From: Halichondria panicea
Taxonomy: Eukaryota; Porifera; Demospongiae; Suberitida; Halichondriidae
NCBI RefSeq assembly: GCF_963675165.1
Contig: NC_087383.1
Span: 4,928,979-4,992,978 of the forward strand
DNA length: 64,000 nt
Reading direction: 5' to 3'
The notes under the pieces were generated by a model, which had not been told where the DNA came from, did no database searches, and saw only the letters and a list, made by a program, of their open reading frames with translations. Below, piece by piece: positions 11,100-23,366 of this stretch. The translations under genes were made by a program, and so were the position numbers. Position 1 is the first letter of the stretch. The number at the start of each line of letters is the position of its first letter.

Positions 11100-12331
11100 C
11101 ACTGCACTATGGCGTGTAATTTGAGTCAGTATTGTGCCGGTAATATTGCCAAGGCAAAAAAGTTTTACCGGTACATTTGCCGCGGCAATATTTTTACCGG
11201 GACAATTGCCGCGGCAAAACTGTTTGGCTCGGTAAATACCGGGACGATTGCCCCGGCAAAAAGCAAAATTTTGTGGATGGGTAAATACCGCGGCAAAAAG
11301 TTTACTGAGCCATTTGCCGCGGCAAAAACATTTACCGGGCCGTTTGCCGCGGCAAAAATATTTACCAGGCCAAATCTAATCATCACGTGATGTGCACCTG
11401 ATCTGCCTCGTGGTATATTAAAGTTTTATGGATGTAGCTAGCTGTACGTACGTGTAGTGATCTTGTATTTACCATCTTTAGAGAGTGTTGGCAAGCTATT
11501 AATAAGTCAAGAAAGAGAGCCCCTCTGTGTAAGATAAGTTTAAGTAATTAGATAGCTCTTCTTTCAACTTGTGCATGCTATTATTTGTATATCTTTGTTT
11601 TTTAGCACTCCCACAAGAGCTGGTGATGCTATGAAGACCAGGCTGGAAATTGAAGACTTTCTGTCTGCTAAAGAGTTGTACTTCCCCATTGTTTTCCTGC
11701 CCCCCCCCATTAATCCTGATTTGGTGCACAGTTTTTGTTGTTCACTTTTATAAAACAAAGAAACAATTATGAGTATAAATCAATACACTTGTTAAACACA
11801 GCTTCCTTCGTGTCACAAAGATGAATGTTCTATTTCAGAGATACCAAGTAAACGGAGACCATGGTGGTTTGAGCTGTGCCAGTAAATGGTGGTTTGAGCT
11901 TTACAAGACTACCTTATCTAATTTAATACTCTCTGAAAGGCAGCAAATAACGAGATCACAACATCCATAACACTTGATAACAATAAAATGATGTAGATCA
12001 CTGAAATTTTAATATACCACGAGGCAGATCAGGTGCACATCATGTGATGATTAGATTTGGCCTGGTAAATATTTTTGCCGCGGCAAACGGACCGGTAAAT
12101 GTTTTTGCCGCGGCAAATGGCTCAGTAAACTTCTTGGAGCGGTATTTACCCATCCACAAAATTTTGCTTTTTGTCGGGGCAATTGTCCCGGTATTTACCG
12201 ATCCAAACAGTTTTGCCGCGGCAATTATCCCAGTAAAAATATTGCCGCGGCAAATGTCCCGGTACAACTTTTTTGCCTCGGCAATATTACCGGCACAATA
12301 CTGACTCAAATTACATGCCATACTGCACTGT
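11100..12331. mobile_element. Foldback element with 330-bp inverted arms made of GCCGCGGC repeats
   Basis: The arms at about 11100-11425 and 12003-12331 are near-identical inverted copies. Each contains six to eight subrepeats of the palindrome 'tttgccgcggcaaa' spaced by 'tttaccgg', and ends with 'cctcgtggtatattaaa'. The arms are open in one frame on each strand (about 93 codons, Ala-Ala-Ala-Lys repeats), but this follows from the repeat and I do not call a gene. The 580-bp centre has no transposase. Confidence 0.8.
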
Positions 12332-13065
12332 CATGGGAAAACCTTACTGCTCTATGCCTTGTGACAGGAGAGTGCTAGCCTAGAAACTATGCCATAGTGG
12401 GATAATTATTATGGTACAGTGTAAGCGCATGTATTTAATATCAGCCGGTACATGTACATTAATTATAACGTAATTATAATTATATAAAATTATACATTGT
12501 ACGTAGTCAATAGTTATTCATGTCAATTCATGTACAAGCAATAGTAGTGAATGTTCGTATAGAGTATGCGTGCTTTGATGTTAGTGTATAAAGTTAGTAT
12601 ATAGCAACCAATCTGCGTGCACGAATTACTACAAGTTCAGTGCATTTGGCCCGGACGTTATGACGTGACCGCAATGACATCAATGCACTGAACTTGTAGT
12701 GATCAATATCGGACCTCCTCCGTGGCTCAATAATTAGAATTTCGTCCTAGCCCACGAAATTTATTATGAAGTGTACTCAGATCACGTGATCCAGAGGAGG
12801 TACGACACGCATACCTCGATTTAGCAATTAGCCTCTGCAATAACATTGAGCGTGGGCGGCATTATGCCTCGATTATCTGCCCACACTCAACGTTATTGCA
12901 GAGGCTTATCGCTAAATCGAGGCACGTGTGTTGTACCTCCTCTATCACGTCCATGTTTGACCGGATCATACCACAGATATTCCATTTCCTTCTGATCACC
13001 CATCTTTTACTTTCACTATTATCTTGACAGTAAGTTTCAACTTCCTTTTTAAAAGTTTTATTTTC
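12332..13065. repeat. Two intergenic hairpins
   Basis: At about 12630-12703, 'actacaagttcagtgcat' is answered by 'atgcactgaacttgtagt'. At about 12788-12952, a larger hairpin has arms 'gcctctgcaataacattgag' / 'ctcaacgttattgcagaggc', extended by 'cgatttagc' and 'gaggaggtac'. No gene in this stretch. Confidence 0.7.
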
Positions 13066-13330
13066 ATTATGCCTCGAGGCGTAGCCGCACGAGGGATACT
13101 GTAAAGCTGACTGTGTGCGCGTGTCCGTGTGTCTGTTCCAGCTGTAACTGCTCAACGGTTGCAATGCGACGAAAGCTAACAGCTTCTATAGGCTTCTAGC
13201 CACGTTCTCTTGGATTTTGATTCGTGGATTAGCAAACTAAAGCTTCTTTCTCAAGTTATGGCTAGTTTGACTCACATTGAAGGCTGTTGCAGTCTCTTCA
13301 GAATCTTTCATAGCATCATCTGTTCGCACA
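13066..13330. repeat. Dispersed repeat, 'gcctcgaggcgtagccgcac' family
   Basis: Starts 'atgcctcgaggcgtagccgc' and runs through 'gcttctataggcttctagcc' and 'aaggctgttgcagtctcttc'. Related copies are seen near 42050-42280 (reversed), 47330-47560, 50286-50400, 58230-58450 and 59525-59770, and a short piece at about 10140. Several lie inside introns. The class is unknown and there is no coding content. Confidence 0.65.
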
Positions 13331-13486
13331 AACTTTCTATTCAACATATGAGTTAGCCTTGCACTAAAAGGCTAGCTTTTTATTAGCTACAATACTCAGA
13401 AAATATCTGTTAAAACAGCTAGCTAGCAGTAGCCATTTGTGAAATTGATCTCTTTGGACACACCCTTTCTAGACTCTAAATCTCAG

Positions 13487-14670
13487 GTAGACTTTGTATA
13501 TCTGGATTTTAAAAAAGCTTTTGACAAGGTTTCCCATAGTGGCTTACTTGTGAAACTAGATTCACTGGGTGTAAATGGGAATGTTTGGTTCTGACTTAGG
13601 GAATATCTCAATAACAGACGGCAACTGGTCTCTGTGAATGGCCACCATTCCTCTATCCTGCCTGTTACCTCTGGAGTGCCACAGCGCAGTATACTAGGCC
13701 CCTTGCCATTTCTCGTCTTCATAAATGACTTACCAGACTCTGTCAAGTTCTCCAAAGTGCACCTTTTTGCTGATGATACCAAATGCTCCAAGGTTATCGA
13801 TAGTGTGGAGGATGTCAACAAGCTTCAGTCAGACATCAATGACATCACTAGTTGGAGCAAAAGCTGGTCGCTCCCTTTCAACGAAATGAAAAGCATAGTA
13901 ATTCAATTCTGCTCCTCCCCTCCACCCCAAACCTCATACACTCTAGCCAGACTAAACGTAACTCACTCAATGTCCAACAAAGATCTAGGTCTCATTTTCC
14001 AATCGGATCTCAAATGGGTGTCCCACTATAACCAAATCTCTGCTAAAGCTTACAAGAAACTAGGACTGCTCAAAAGAACATTTTCATCATCAAACTCAGT
14101 TGATACTAAAAAGAAACTTTATATCTCTCTATTGAAGTCTCAACTGTTGTATGGCTCAGTACTATGGAGGCCGATGCTCATCAAAGATATCCTATCTCTA
14201 GAAAAAATTCAGAGGAGAGCGACGAAGTTCATTCTTGGCCAAGGTCTATCACCGCTAACCTACAAGGAAAGACTCGTCAAGCTAAATCTCTTCCTTCTTA
14301 TGTATCATCTAGAACTGGCAGATATTATGTTCTACATAAACTCTTACAAAAACAGAACTCCAAGATACAACATTTTGGATTATATCACACCATAGATAGA
14401 GTAGATCACACCAACTGCACGGCTACACCAGATCCTCAGACTATCATAGACTAAGCCACAAGTACTCACGTACGAAGCACGTCCAGACATTTCTACTACA
14501 ATCGTCTCCCAAGATTATGGAATAACCTGCCACCACTAGACATTAACCTCACTAGCAGCTCTATCAAAGCAAAATTGAAGAATCTCCTCTGGCAACACTT
14601 CCTTATCAATTTTGATTCTGACGCTCCCTGCACCTTCCACTTTAAGTGCCCATGCAGCAAATGTTGTTAG
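13487..14670 (+). pseudogene. LINE-type reverse transcriptase remnant
   Basis: The reading frame shows reverse-transcriptase blocks in order: YLDFKKAFDKVSH, SGVPQRSILGP (usually GVPQGSILGP), then FADDT with the catalytic Asp pair. A tail encoding RLPRLWNNLPP and ending in a Cys-rich CPCSKC follows in another frame. A TGA at 13592 interrupts the frame, the Q-G of the QGS motif is Q-R, and the 3' part (after about 14395) is frame-shifted. There is no endonuclease or 5' part. It is a dead, 5'-truncated non-LTR element, CR1/Jockey-like by motif style. Confidence 0.88.
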
Positions 14671-14847
14671 TTATATAATTGGTAACCTGTCTCTACAGGC
14701 TTGCCATCAGCATTATACTAGGTCAGTGCTATATCTATTTAGAACTTATTTTGTCTTTAACCGATTAGCCGCGGTTATGATTTCATACGTAGTACCGCCC
14801 ACCGCGGAACCAAAATCTAATTAATTTTAAATTACTTTCATTATTAG

Positions 14848-15692
14848 CCCCTAGCAAAGAAAGATGCGTAGCTAAGAAGCAGTAGCAGTTTTCTGCAGGC
14901 AACTTTGTTGCAAACTAGTCTAGAATAGCTACTCTGCCAGGATCTCTAAGTTTTGAACGGAGGAGTATACCAGCCAAGGCCCCAGCGAAGGATCATTTCA
15001 CAAGTAAGCTCTGTGTGTGTATAGCGATCATCATTTTCCTAGTTCAGCCTTTAGAAGCCTTTTGAGCTGATCTAATATGCTTGTCCACCTACCTAGATAG
15101 CCTCTGAGTGTGTGAAATATACTGGAAGAGTAGCTTCCTGAGTTTAGAGCCTGTTTTTAGACTGTAGTCTACAACGTTTGATATTCAAATTATTTTATCT
15201 TTTTCAGCATTTGCCTCTAGCAAAGAAAGATGCATAACTTGGAAACAGTGACAGTTTTCTTTATTCAACTTCTTAGCAAAGTAGTCTACAGTAGTTACTG
15301 TGTCAGGATCTCCTGGTTTCCAACGAAACAGTCAACCAGCCAAGGGCCAGAGCAAGGGATCACTTCAGAGGTAAGCTTTGTGTGCGTATATAGCAAGCAT
15401 TATGTAGCTAGTATAAGCCTTCAGAAGCCTCTGAGCTGATTTAATATGCTTATGCACTTGCCTAGATAGCTTATGAGTGTGTAAAGTATACTTGTGTAGA
15501 AGCTGAGTTAGTTTAGAGCCTGTTTTTAGAGTGTAGTGTACAGTGTTTGATATTTAATTTATTTGTTTCAGTGTGGCAAAGAAAGATGAACCCCTTAGTA
15601 GCAGTAACAGTTCTCTTCAAGCTACCTTGTAGTTCTATCTGAACAGTCGAAGAGTCAACCAGCCAAGGACAGAGCGAGAGATTACTTTAGAG
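14848..15692 (+). repeat. Three-unit tandem array of exon-like, non-coding segments
   Basis: Units of about 360 bp repeat at 14848, 15208 and 15572. Each has a pyrimidine tract plus cag/tag acceptor, a segment of 156, 163 or 121 bp starting around 'gcaaagaaagatg' and holding 'caaccagccaag', then a donor gtaagct. All three frames of the segments contain stops, so they are not protein exons. A spliced non-coding RNA with duplicated exons is a reasonable inference. A pure satellite is the alternative. Confidence 0.6.
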
Positions 15693-15934
15693 GTAAGCTT
15701 TGTGTGCGTATGATTATACTATACGCTTACCTACGTAGCTTGTAAAGTATACTTGCTCCAGCAGTGTGTTGAAGCCCGAGTTTAAAATACAGAAGCCTAT
15801 ATATGTACGCTCAGCAGTTCAGCAGTGTTGCAATGTAAAGGTGTTATGCTTAGCTATCTGTTGGTCTCATCCACAATGTATTCTGTTAATAGCTGCATGT
15901 GTATTCACTATTGATGCCCACGTGTGTGCGTGCA

Positions 15935-15966
<32 letters not shown>

Positions 15967-17230
15967 CCCGCCTGTGCCGTGTGTGCCCCCTGTGTGTGCC
16001 TGTGGCATGATACTTTATATGTGCTAACAATTTACATATTACCAGTGCTGCCAAAAGTTAATTCTTATGCCTAGGCTTGTGTGAAGTTTCTGCTTGCTTC
16101 CAAGGTTACAATTCAATTAGGCTCACTACTCATTACGCTCACTGTGTACATGTATGGTGGTTGATTGCATAATAATGTTCTGACCTTTTCAGGGGAAAGC
16201 AAAGGCTTGTTGGGCTTATGAGTGTACTGTTTACTTGTGTAAGGACATTTTATTCCCAACATAATAGGCTTGTTGGTTGTGTTATGCTCCCCAGCTAGGA
16301 TTAGGTCACAATTTGTCATTAGTTGGCTTGTTGGCTTGTGTGTTTGCCTGTGATATGCATTGTAATTCTTCTGTGCCCAAAGTTGAATCTTTTTATGAAC
16401 TCCCAGTTTGTTGTAGGATCACAATTGCTTTATATGTGCCTATGAGTGCCATTGCATGTAAGTTTGCTTGTGGGAGCCTATACATAATTATGTCTAAGGT
16501 TGCATGATTCATAATTATTTTTTGTCACCCTTGTATGAGATGTACTGTACTTTATGTATGGCTGTTCTCAGTATACTTCTTTAGGTTTGTTGGCTTGTGA
16601 GTTAGTACTGTGTTACATGTATCTACCCAATTTTTAGTGTGCTGTCTGTTATAGCAATTCAATTATAATTATGTGGCTGAATGTTATTATTCAATTTAGT
16701 GTGTGTATTGATTGCAAGATAATCTTTTGATCTTATAGGCACCACCCTAAACAAAGGTTACATTTAAAATTCAATTCTTTATGGCTGGCTTGTTGGCTGG
16801 TGTTTGTCAGGTTCTGTGCTACTTGTGTGTAAGAACCATTGATTTTAGAGGTGATCTGCTTGGTTGGTAATACTCTTTCTTCCTCATGCAGGTCTGTAAA
16901 ACTGCTATCTGCCATGGAACCACCACCATCTTATGGGTCTGAGAAGTTCTACTCACTGTGACTACTATCCAGGATACCTAGGAGTACCTCATCCCCTATG
17001 TACAGAGGCCTCTTTGTCATTGTTGTACCATAGAATTAATTGTAATTGTATGTATTATAATGTATGTTCACTTTTGAGATTGATATTGAAATACAAATTT
17101 CACATGAAAATTTCAGTAAATTTTTGATTGCTAAACTATGGCGATCGGACTCAGTACGGCTTCTGTTGACCTTTGAGAGAAGCCTTGCAAAGCTGTGGAG
17201 CTCTGGAAGGTTGTAGCTCACCACAAATTA
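15693..17230. other. TG-rich region with microsatellite and a possible terminal exon
   Basis: A (TG)n/(TGTG)n microsatellite lies at about 15930-15962. From 16130 to 16870 there are loose repeats of 'ggcttgttggcttgtg' type. At 16892 an acceptor-like 'catgcag' precedes a short sequence with ATG at about 16913 (MEPPPSYGSEK, then a stop) and an AT-rich tail. This could be the last exon of the transcript suggested for 14848-15692, but the evidence is weak. Confidence 0.35.
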
Positions 17231-17249
17231 ATTAAGAGTAGAGTAATGT

Positions 17250-17330
17250 GCGGTTGACGCTTCAAAGCGTCAACCGCGGCTACCAGCTATTCACGTATTG
17301 ACGCTTCAAAGCGTCAACCGCGGCTATTCG
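17250..17330. repeat. Twin copies of a 22-bp palindrome
   Basis: The palindrome 'ttgacgcttcaaagcgtcaa' occurs at about 17254-17273 and 17299-17318, each followed by 'ccgcggcta'. The dyad symmetry is perfect. The repeat copies are about 45 bp apart. Confidence 0.85.
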
Positions 17331-17339
17331 GTTAATGTT

Positions 17340-19383
17340 GTAAAATCATGTTGAATTGAGTGAAAAATTATTCCTGTGGATGTAATGCGCATGCGCGCTC
17401 ATTCCCCATGTGTGAGAAAATAATATCCAAGATCCAGATCCAGATCCTCCTGGTAGAATCATCTTTGTCTTGAGGGCTGGTAAGCCACAAAACACTACCA
17501 TATAACAACATATAGATAACAATATGCATGTACACAGGTCTTTTCTTCTTAGATATTATGTACACTGAACTACAGATCCTGGAAGAATCAATTTTCTTCT
17601 TTCTTGAGGTCCTGGTAAGCCACATAATACAATAAATAACAACAATAGATGCACGTAAATAAATCTTTTCTTCTCAGTGACTTTATATAGATAAGCTAAC
17701 TTTAATATAAGAAACTAATAATTATAACACTCTAATACTTTTGAGCGAAAGCAAAAACATGGCGAGAGGCATTAGCACAGCGCCAGCTTGAACACTAGTT
17801 CCAATAATTCCTTTATGGGGTTACAAAAAGACATGCAATTTAATATTGTGATTAAGATAAACATTTTATGCTGTAATTTCAACTATACAGCCGTTTGTAA
17901 TAATGATTAATACTTCCGCAAGGGTTAGGTTACAAATGGGTGATAACAAACACTGATAGTTTAACGCCACAATTGATAGCGTTTTAAAGAATCACCGAAG
18001 GAGTATAATCATGGGTACAAGCAGTGTTAATTTTTGTGACTATACGGGACCAAAGCTAATAACGTAAAAATTCCTTATCTCCATGGTTATCACAATTGTT
18101 GGTCTCACATACAGAGGTGTTCAGGTGGGTTGAGGGAATGCTGCAAGGTATAAAGGTACTCATGCAACTAGTGGATGTAGGAAATAGCACAGCACATAAA
18201 AATTGGATTTGATCTTTGGGGGAAGATATAGAGAATTGCCTTCATGGTACATACAATGTAGAAGAGGTTACTAGAGCCATAGATAGGGATTGGAACGGAA
18301 GTAATGTTTTACAATGAAGTCTACGTATAGTGCATCAAATCTAGAGAGTAGATTACCACAAATGTGTGAGTAGTTGTACTTATTTAAATATCTTAGAGAA
18401 AATCTGCTGATACATGTACCATTGTGAAGGTGAGTGAAGCTAAACTAGTTTGGCTATCTTATGAAAGGTTCGATGTTCCTTAAATATCTACACATCCTCC
18501 GCAGTGCTCAAAATTGCTAGTTTTTAGTGCCGTTTCAGTTAGGGAGAGATTTTAAGAAAATCTTAGAATCTAAAAATTACACAGAGTAAGTTTGAATAAA
18601 TTGTCTAATTCTGATAAGAAAATTTTGTCCAGAAATACTTTAGCCGGAGTTATAAATTGATGTGACATACATTCTTTTACAATCACCCCATTTTCACCTA
18701 AATTTATTTCCCACTACAACAACTTTTGGGGAAATATTAATTTTTTTTGAATAATGTGTAGCTTATTCATTCACCTATACAATGGTATCAGCATAATTTC
18801 TTAGATTTGAGTACTCACCTATTTTGGTATTCTACTCTCGAGACTGGATGTACTGTAGTGGCTCTGGGACCATCCTTGTATCTCTTCACAACTTCCACAA
18901 AAGCCCGGGAACTTATTGCATACATCTCAGAGCTATACTCCTATTACTGAATCACATGCCTCTGATGGTAGGTAACAAAGAAATTTTAATCTTGATTGTT
19001 GTGAAGTAGCTAGAGGTACACAGAACGCCTCTTCATACTTGTGTTCCTATATAGTACCTATGATATAGCTAAGACTGTGTAACTAAGTAGTACGCTGTGT
19101 CCCAAATGGCCTCAAGTATGAGATAAAAGAAAAACTGCTCTTGGACTTTTTACAGACAGCAAAACAATTATTCATGCCCTCGTGTTGTAAAAGTAAGCCT
19201 TGATTAAAACCACGGAGATACACAGATGGTACTTCGAGGGTAATTCCATTTCCAATCCCTCTTCTACTTCTATCTATGCTAGAGCCCTGTATGACTATGT
19301 TAGTCTGTTGAAAGATTTGTACCAGTTGAGAGATTTGTACATCTCTCTACTGCTACTTTCTGTTTATGAACATGTACACGATT
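17340..19383. other. Gene-free stretch with two exon-like repeats
   Basis: At about 17420-17485 and 17550-17630 two related segments each end in a donor-like 'ctggtaagccaca' and follow ctt/tag or ctcag tracts. Short open frames exist but carry no recognisable domain. The rest (17690-19383) shows no gene, RNA or clear element. Confidence 0.4.
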
Positions 19384-20781
19384 ACACCTGCATGAGTAAC
19401 TTTATACACTCTGGCATTAATTCCCTCAACCTATAATTATATGACGTAACATACTATATGTATTGTATCATATCCTCCTGAATGTGGTACATGTATTGTT
19501 GTGATCAATACAATAGGATCTACCACTAATTTCACTTTGGATGTATGTAGCCCACAATAGTTGTCCCCTTAGCCCAAGGGGGCAACACTATAGGCCTTGC
19601 CCAATATACTCAACATTTTGCCTATTAGTCTAGTCTCCAAGTCTCATGCATTGTACCTATTAGTCTTTAATTCTTACCAATTAATCTTTAAGTATTACCC
19701 ATTAGTCTCAAAATCATCAACGAGAATTATACTGCAACATCACAGACGCTTCTATATAATCTTCTAAAGAAGTATTATTAGTGAAAGAAATCTTAGAAAA
19801 AAGTCAACTGATCTAGTAGTACTATACTAGCACCTTCCATACGTATATACTCCGCCTAGCCACGACGTGGACCATGTGCTCAGAAGTACGTGTAAAGGTA
19901 ACTATTAGCATTATTCATGCTATTGAGCTTCTATAAATACTTTCTACCAAAATTTGGTAAAAATTGCCTAATAGGCTAATATTTTTTGCCCATTAGGCTG
20001 GCATAATGCTCAATGCTCCACTGCACCTATTAGTCTCAAAATTATGCTAGCATAATTGGGCAAGGCCTAGGCAACACCTGCATGAGTAACTTTATACACT
20101 CTGGCATTAATTCCCTCAACCTACGTATAATTATATGACAATATGACATAACGTACTATTATGTATTGTATCATATCTAGGCCTTGCCCAATTATGCTAG
20201 CATAATTTTGAGATTAATAGGTGCAGTGGAGCATTGAGCATTATGCCAGCAGCCTAATAGGCAAAAAATATTTGCCTATTAGGCAATTTTTACCAAATTT
20301 TGGTATAAATTATTTATAGAAGCTCAATAGCATGAATAATGCTAATAGTTAACCTTTACACGTACTTCTGAGCACATGGTCCACGTCGTGGCTAGACGGA
20401 GTATATACGTATGGAAGGTGCTAGTTGCACTACTAGATCAGTTGACTCTTTTCTAAGATTTCTTTCACCAATAATACTTCTTTAGAAGATTATATAGAAG
20501 CGTCTGCGATGTTGCAGTATAATTCTCGTTGATGATTTTGAGACTAATGGGTAATAATTAAAAACTAATTGGTAAGAATTAAAGACTAATAGGTATACAA
20601 TGCATGAGACTTGGAGACTAGACTAATAGGCAACATTTTGAGCATAACTGGGCAAGGCCTAATCATATCCTCCTGAATGTGGTACATGTATTGTTGTGAA
20701 CAATACAATAGGATCTACCACTAATTTCACTTTGGATGTATGTAGCCCACAATAGTCGTCCCCTTAGCCCAAGGGGGCAAC
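19384..20781. mobile_element. Inverted pair of 480-bp MITEs inside a duplicated 200-bp host segment
   Basis: MITE1 (19592-20068) and MITE2 (20179-20660) are inverted copies that both start and end with 'aggccttgccca' / 'tgggcaaggcct'. Host segment 19384-19583 is repeated at 20069-20178 plus 20661-20781, with MITE2 splitting the second copy at 'tcatat', which is repeated on both sides as a likely target duplication. No transposase is present. Confidence 0.85.
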
Positions 20782-20857
20782 TAACAGCATGCCACAAAAA
20801 TCATTTGAACCATACCTTATTAGGAATTGTGTTTCATGAGCCAGAGAGACCTGAACT

Positions 20858-20922
20858 AGTCTCGAATACCCGCCTCTACAATAATATACCGGTAGATCGA
20901 GGCGGATATTCGAGACTAGACC
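20858..20922. repeat. Short hairpin
   Basis: 'ctagtctcgaatacccgcct' is answered by 'aggcggatattcgagactag' across a 20-25 bp loop. It belongs to a family of TAGnCTCGA-ended small inverted repeats. No gene is seen in the neighbouring 20782-21418. Confidence 0.75.
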
Positions 20923-21418
20923 TGAACTACATGCATGTCCATAACTTTCGTCAGAAGATTGTGGGAATGGGCTAAGAGATTTGGGATTTCTGGCTGAACG
21001 AAGTGATCAAGTCAAGCCGAAATGAAACCCTGATATGATGGAGGTGCTATGTGGTCAAGACTGATCAAGGTTCAGGGATGCAGAACTCGTGAACCGGCCA
21101 ACCAATTTATCACACATGACTGGAAGAAAAAGGAAGTGAATGGTTTCCTGTCTAATTAGGTATATAGTCTACCACAGAGACATTAATGTGGCAGTTTCCT
21201 TGTTTTTGCTGTGCAAGTTTGCAGTTGTTGTCCAAGTCCACCAAGTCTTAGCAAATTCTGACACTGAACTAGATCTGGTGAGATCAGAGCTATATAAAAT
21301 ATTTGCTATAAAGTGGACTATTTTGCAACATAGCCAGATCAATTTATTATTTATAGAACTTTAATACTGCTCATTTTACATTTAATAACAGATCTACTGC
21401 TGAGTGATTCAACACAGC

Positions 21419-21700
21419 ATGCCGATCAGTGCTGATCAGTGGAGAGTGGTGATTGGCTGCAACAATGTCAGGAGGCATCGTCAAATTGATTTGAAACGAT
21501 TCTGCTTGGAAAAGATGATTTTTGGGGGAAGCAGCATACAGTTAGATCTATCCGATCTATCTCAGCTGGACGCAGTGGTGCAAGAAGTACGGAAGGATGC
21601 TGAAACAAGCCATTCTGCGACACTTAATGGTAAATTATATACTGGTATCAGAGGAATGATTGTTATATTCCTGCCTAAGGTAACAGGAGTAAGAACTTGA
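21419..21700 (+). CDS. Small open frame of unknown function, possibly one exon
   Basis: About 93 codons from ATG 21419. The product begins MPISADQWRVVIGC, has a central LDLSDLSQLDAVVQEVRK stretch predicted helical by eye, and ends soon after a potential donor (cctaag|gtaaca at about 21678). I recognise no domain, signal peptide or membrane segment. It could be one exon of a larger gene or a piece of a mobile-element ORF. No neighbouring exon could be tied to it. Confidence 0.3.
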   Translation: MPISADQWRVVIGCNNVRRHRQIDLKRFCLEKMIFGGSSIQLDLSDLSQLDAVVQEVRKDAETSHSATLNGKLYTGIRGMIVIFLPKVTGVRT

Positions 21701-23180
21701 TGAATCCCCCTAGCTAGATCTATAATTATTGCGGGTTTAGCCATTTGAGTTGCCACAAACATTGTGGCAAACGTTGCACGAGTCTCTACACGGAGTTTGA
21801 CCAGTCTTTTTTTCACATGCAAAAAGTGCTGGCTTGCAAGTCTAGCGTTACATGCATGCTTCGACGATTGACTGTTTTCATTATGAAGTACGATAAATGT
21901 TATAGTAGCAAGCTAGGTTAACAGTTAATAGTTCATTTTGTAGTGCTGTAGTAGACAGCAATGAGTGAAGAGCAAAGTTGCGGTATTTCAATTTGCTGCT
22001 AGGAGTAAGTGGAAAAGGCAGATTCAATAGGAAGCGGAAACTAACACGGACAATGAACATAATATAAGTCATTATCATAATTGAGGCGAGCCCTGAGGCT
22101 CGTCCCATAGTAGCGAGTACTGCAGAGCTCAGCGACCGGATATCCGTCTGTGTTTGTGTGTCTGTCTCATGGTCAGTTCAAGCTTTTTAGCGTGACGATC
22201 GCTGCATTTTCTAATAATCATTTGTATTGCATGAGCAAGACATTAAAATTCTACACTGGATGAACTGATACAGCTCAACAACTAAGGCAATTGTGTTCCC
22301 TACGCCATATCTAAGACACCATCTGCTGGCAAGGCTAAGGGAAGTTTGACAACAAGTGAGACAGAAGCTTGTCTGTCATCAAAGGTTCGAATTGAAAAGG
22401 AAGAGAGAATTGCAGTTAGAGATACCTTTAGGAAACAGCAAGTCAAACAAGTAATTACTACTCACTACAATTTCTTTTTGCCAAGGCTCGCCCCACACAA
22501 TGCTTCCAGCATTCCCCTAGTACTAATTATCATGATGATAACCATGTCTACATTTATGCCTAGCCTTGGTGTGTTCGTGTGTCTGTTTTGTAGACTAGCT
22601 GCTCACTGATCAATGAAGACGCTTCTAGTTATGTTTTCTCAATTTGTGGATAGTGCCCTGTTGGGAATTGTGGCTAAGCCTAGCTATCACTTCAATTTTG
22701 GTACGGTAAAAAATTAATTTCTGTCAGGGAACGAAATATTTGTTTCTCTGGACTAGGTCCCACCTGAAAAAAGTGGTCCTAGACAATGCTAGAGATCTAT
22801 ACATGTAGTTTCATGCGCATGCAACAGCTCTTACTCTTGCATGGCCATTCACCTGTTACAGTCAAATGAGGCATCACTTTTACAAGAACCAAGGAATCTC
22901 ACATATTTCTTATAAAATTGTATGTGCTCCATTGTACATTCACTGACTTCGGATCTATAGTTGTTCTGATCAGGGTCGTAGATAGCTTAGATTTACGGGG
23001 GTAGCAAGATAACAGAAGGTGTGCGTCAATGTGCCAAACATTTTAGGACATGCCCCCTTTTTTTAATGCCAAGAGGAATTGTATTATCATAATACTTACG
23101 AAGTGTATACTTGATCTACTGTGCCTAGCAGTAGCGTCACATACCAATTTAGTGCCAATGATAACGTACCACCTCAAATG
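21701..23180. other. Gene-free stretch
   Basis: Contains part of a dispersed repeat near 22085-22200 ('gaggctcgtcccatag'). A short open frame at 22346-22609 has a Glu/Arg-rich start but no family resemblance. No RNA gene seen. Confidence 0.4.
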
Positions 23181-23189
23181 GTGAACGTT

Positions 23190-23366
23190 CAGCCTCAAAA
23201 AGGGGCCATCAGACCAGCAATAAATGTATTCACGATCACATTGATATTCAGGAAAGGGGCGACCAGACCAGCAATAAATGCATTCACGATCATGCACGTT
23301 GATATTCAGGAAAGGGGCGATCAGACCAGCAATAAATGTATTCATGATCACGTTGATATTCAGGCA
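23190..23366. repeat. Minisatellite, three units of about 57 bp
   Basis: Three head-to-tail copies contain 'cagaccagcaataaatg' followed by 'ttgatattcagg'. The array stays open in one + frame, which follows from the unit length, so I do not call a protein. Confidence 0.8.

Noticed and set aside
11109-11390. A 93-codon frame, with a near-identical one on the other strand at 12040-12321
   Set aside because: Both lie in the inverted arms of the foldback element and consist of Ala-Ala-Ala-Lys units dictated by the 'gccgcggcaa' repeat. They are not independent protein evidence.
15766-16074. A Cys/Val-rich 102-codon frame
   Set aside because: Most of its middle part is the translated TG microsatellite.
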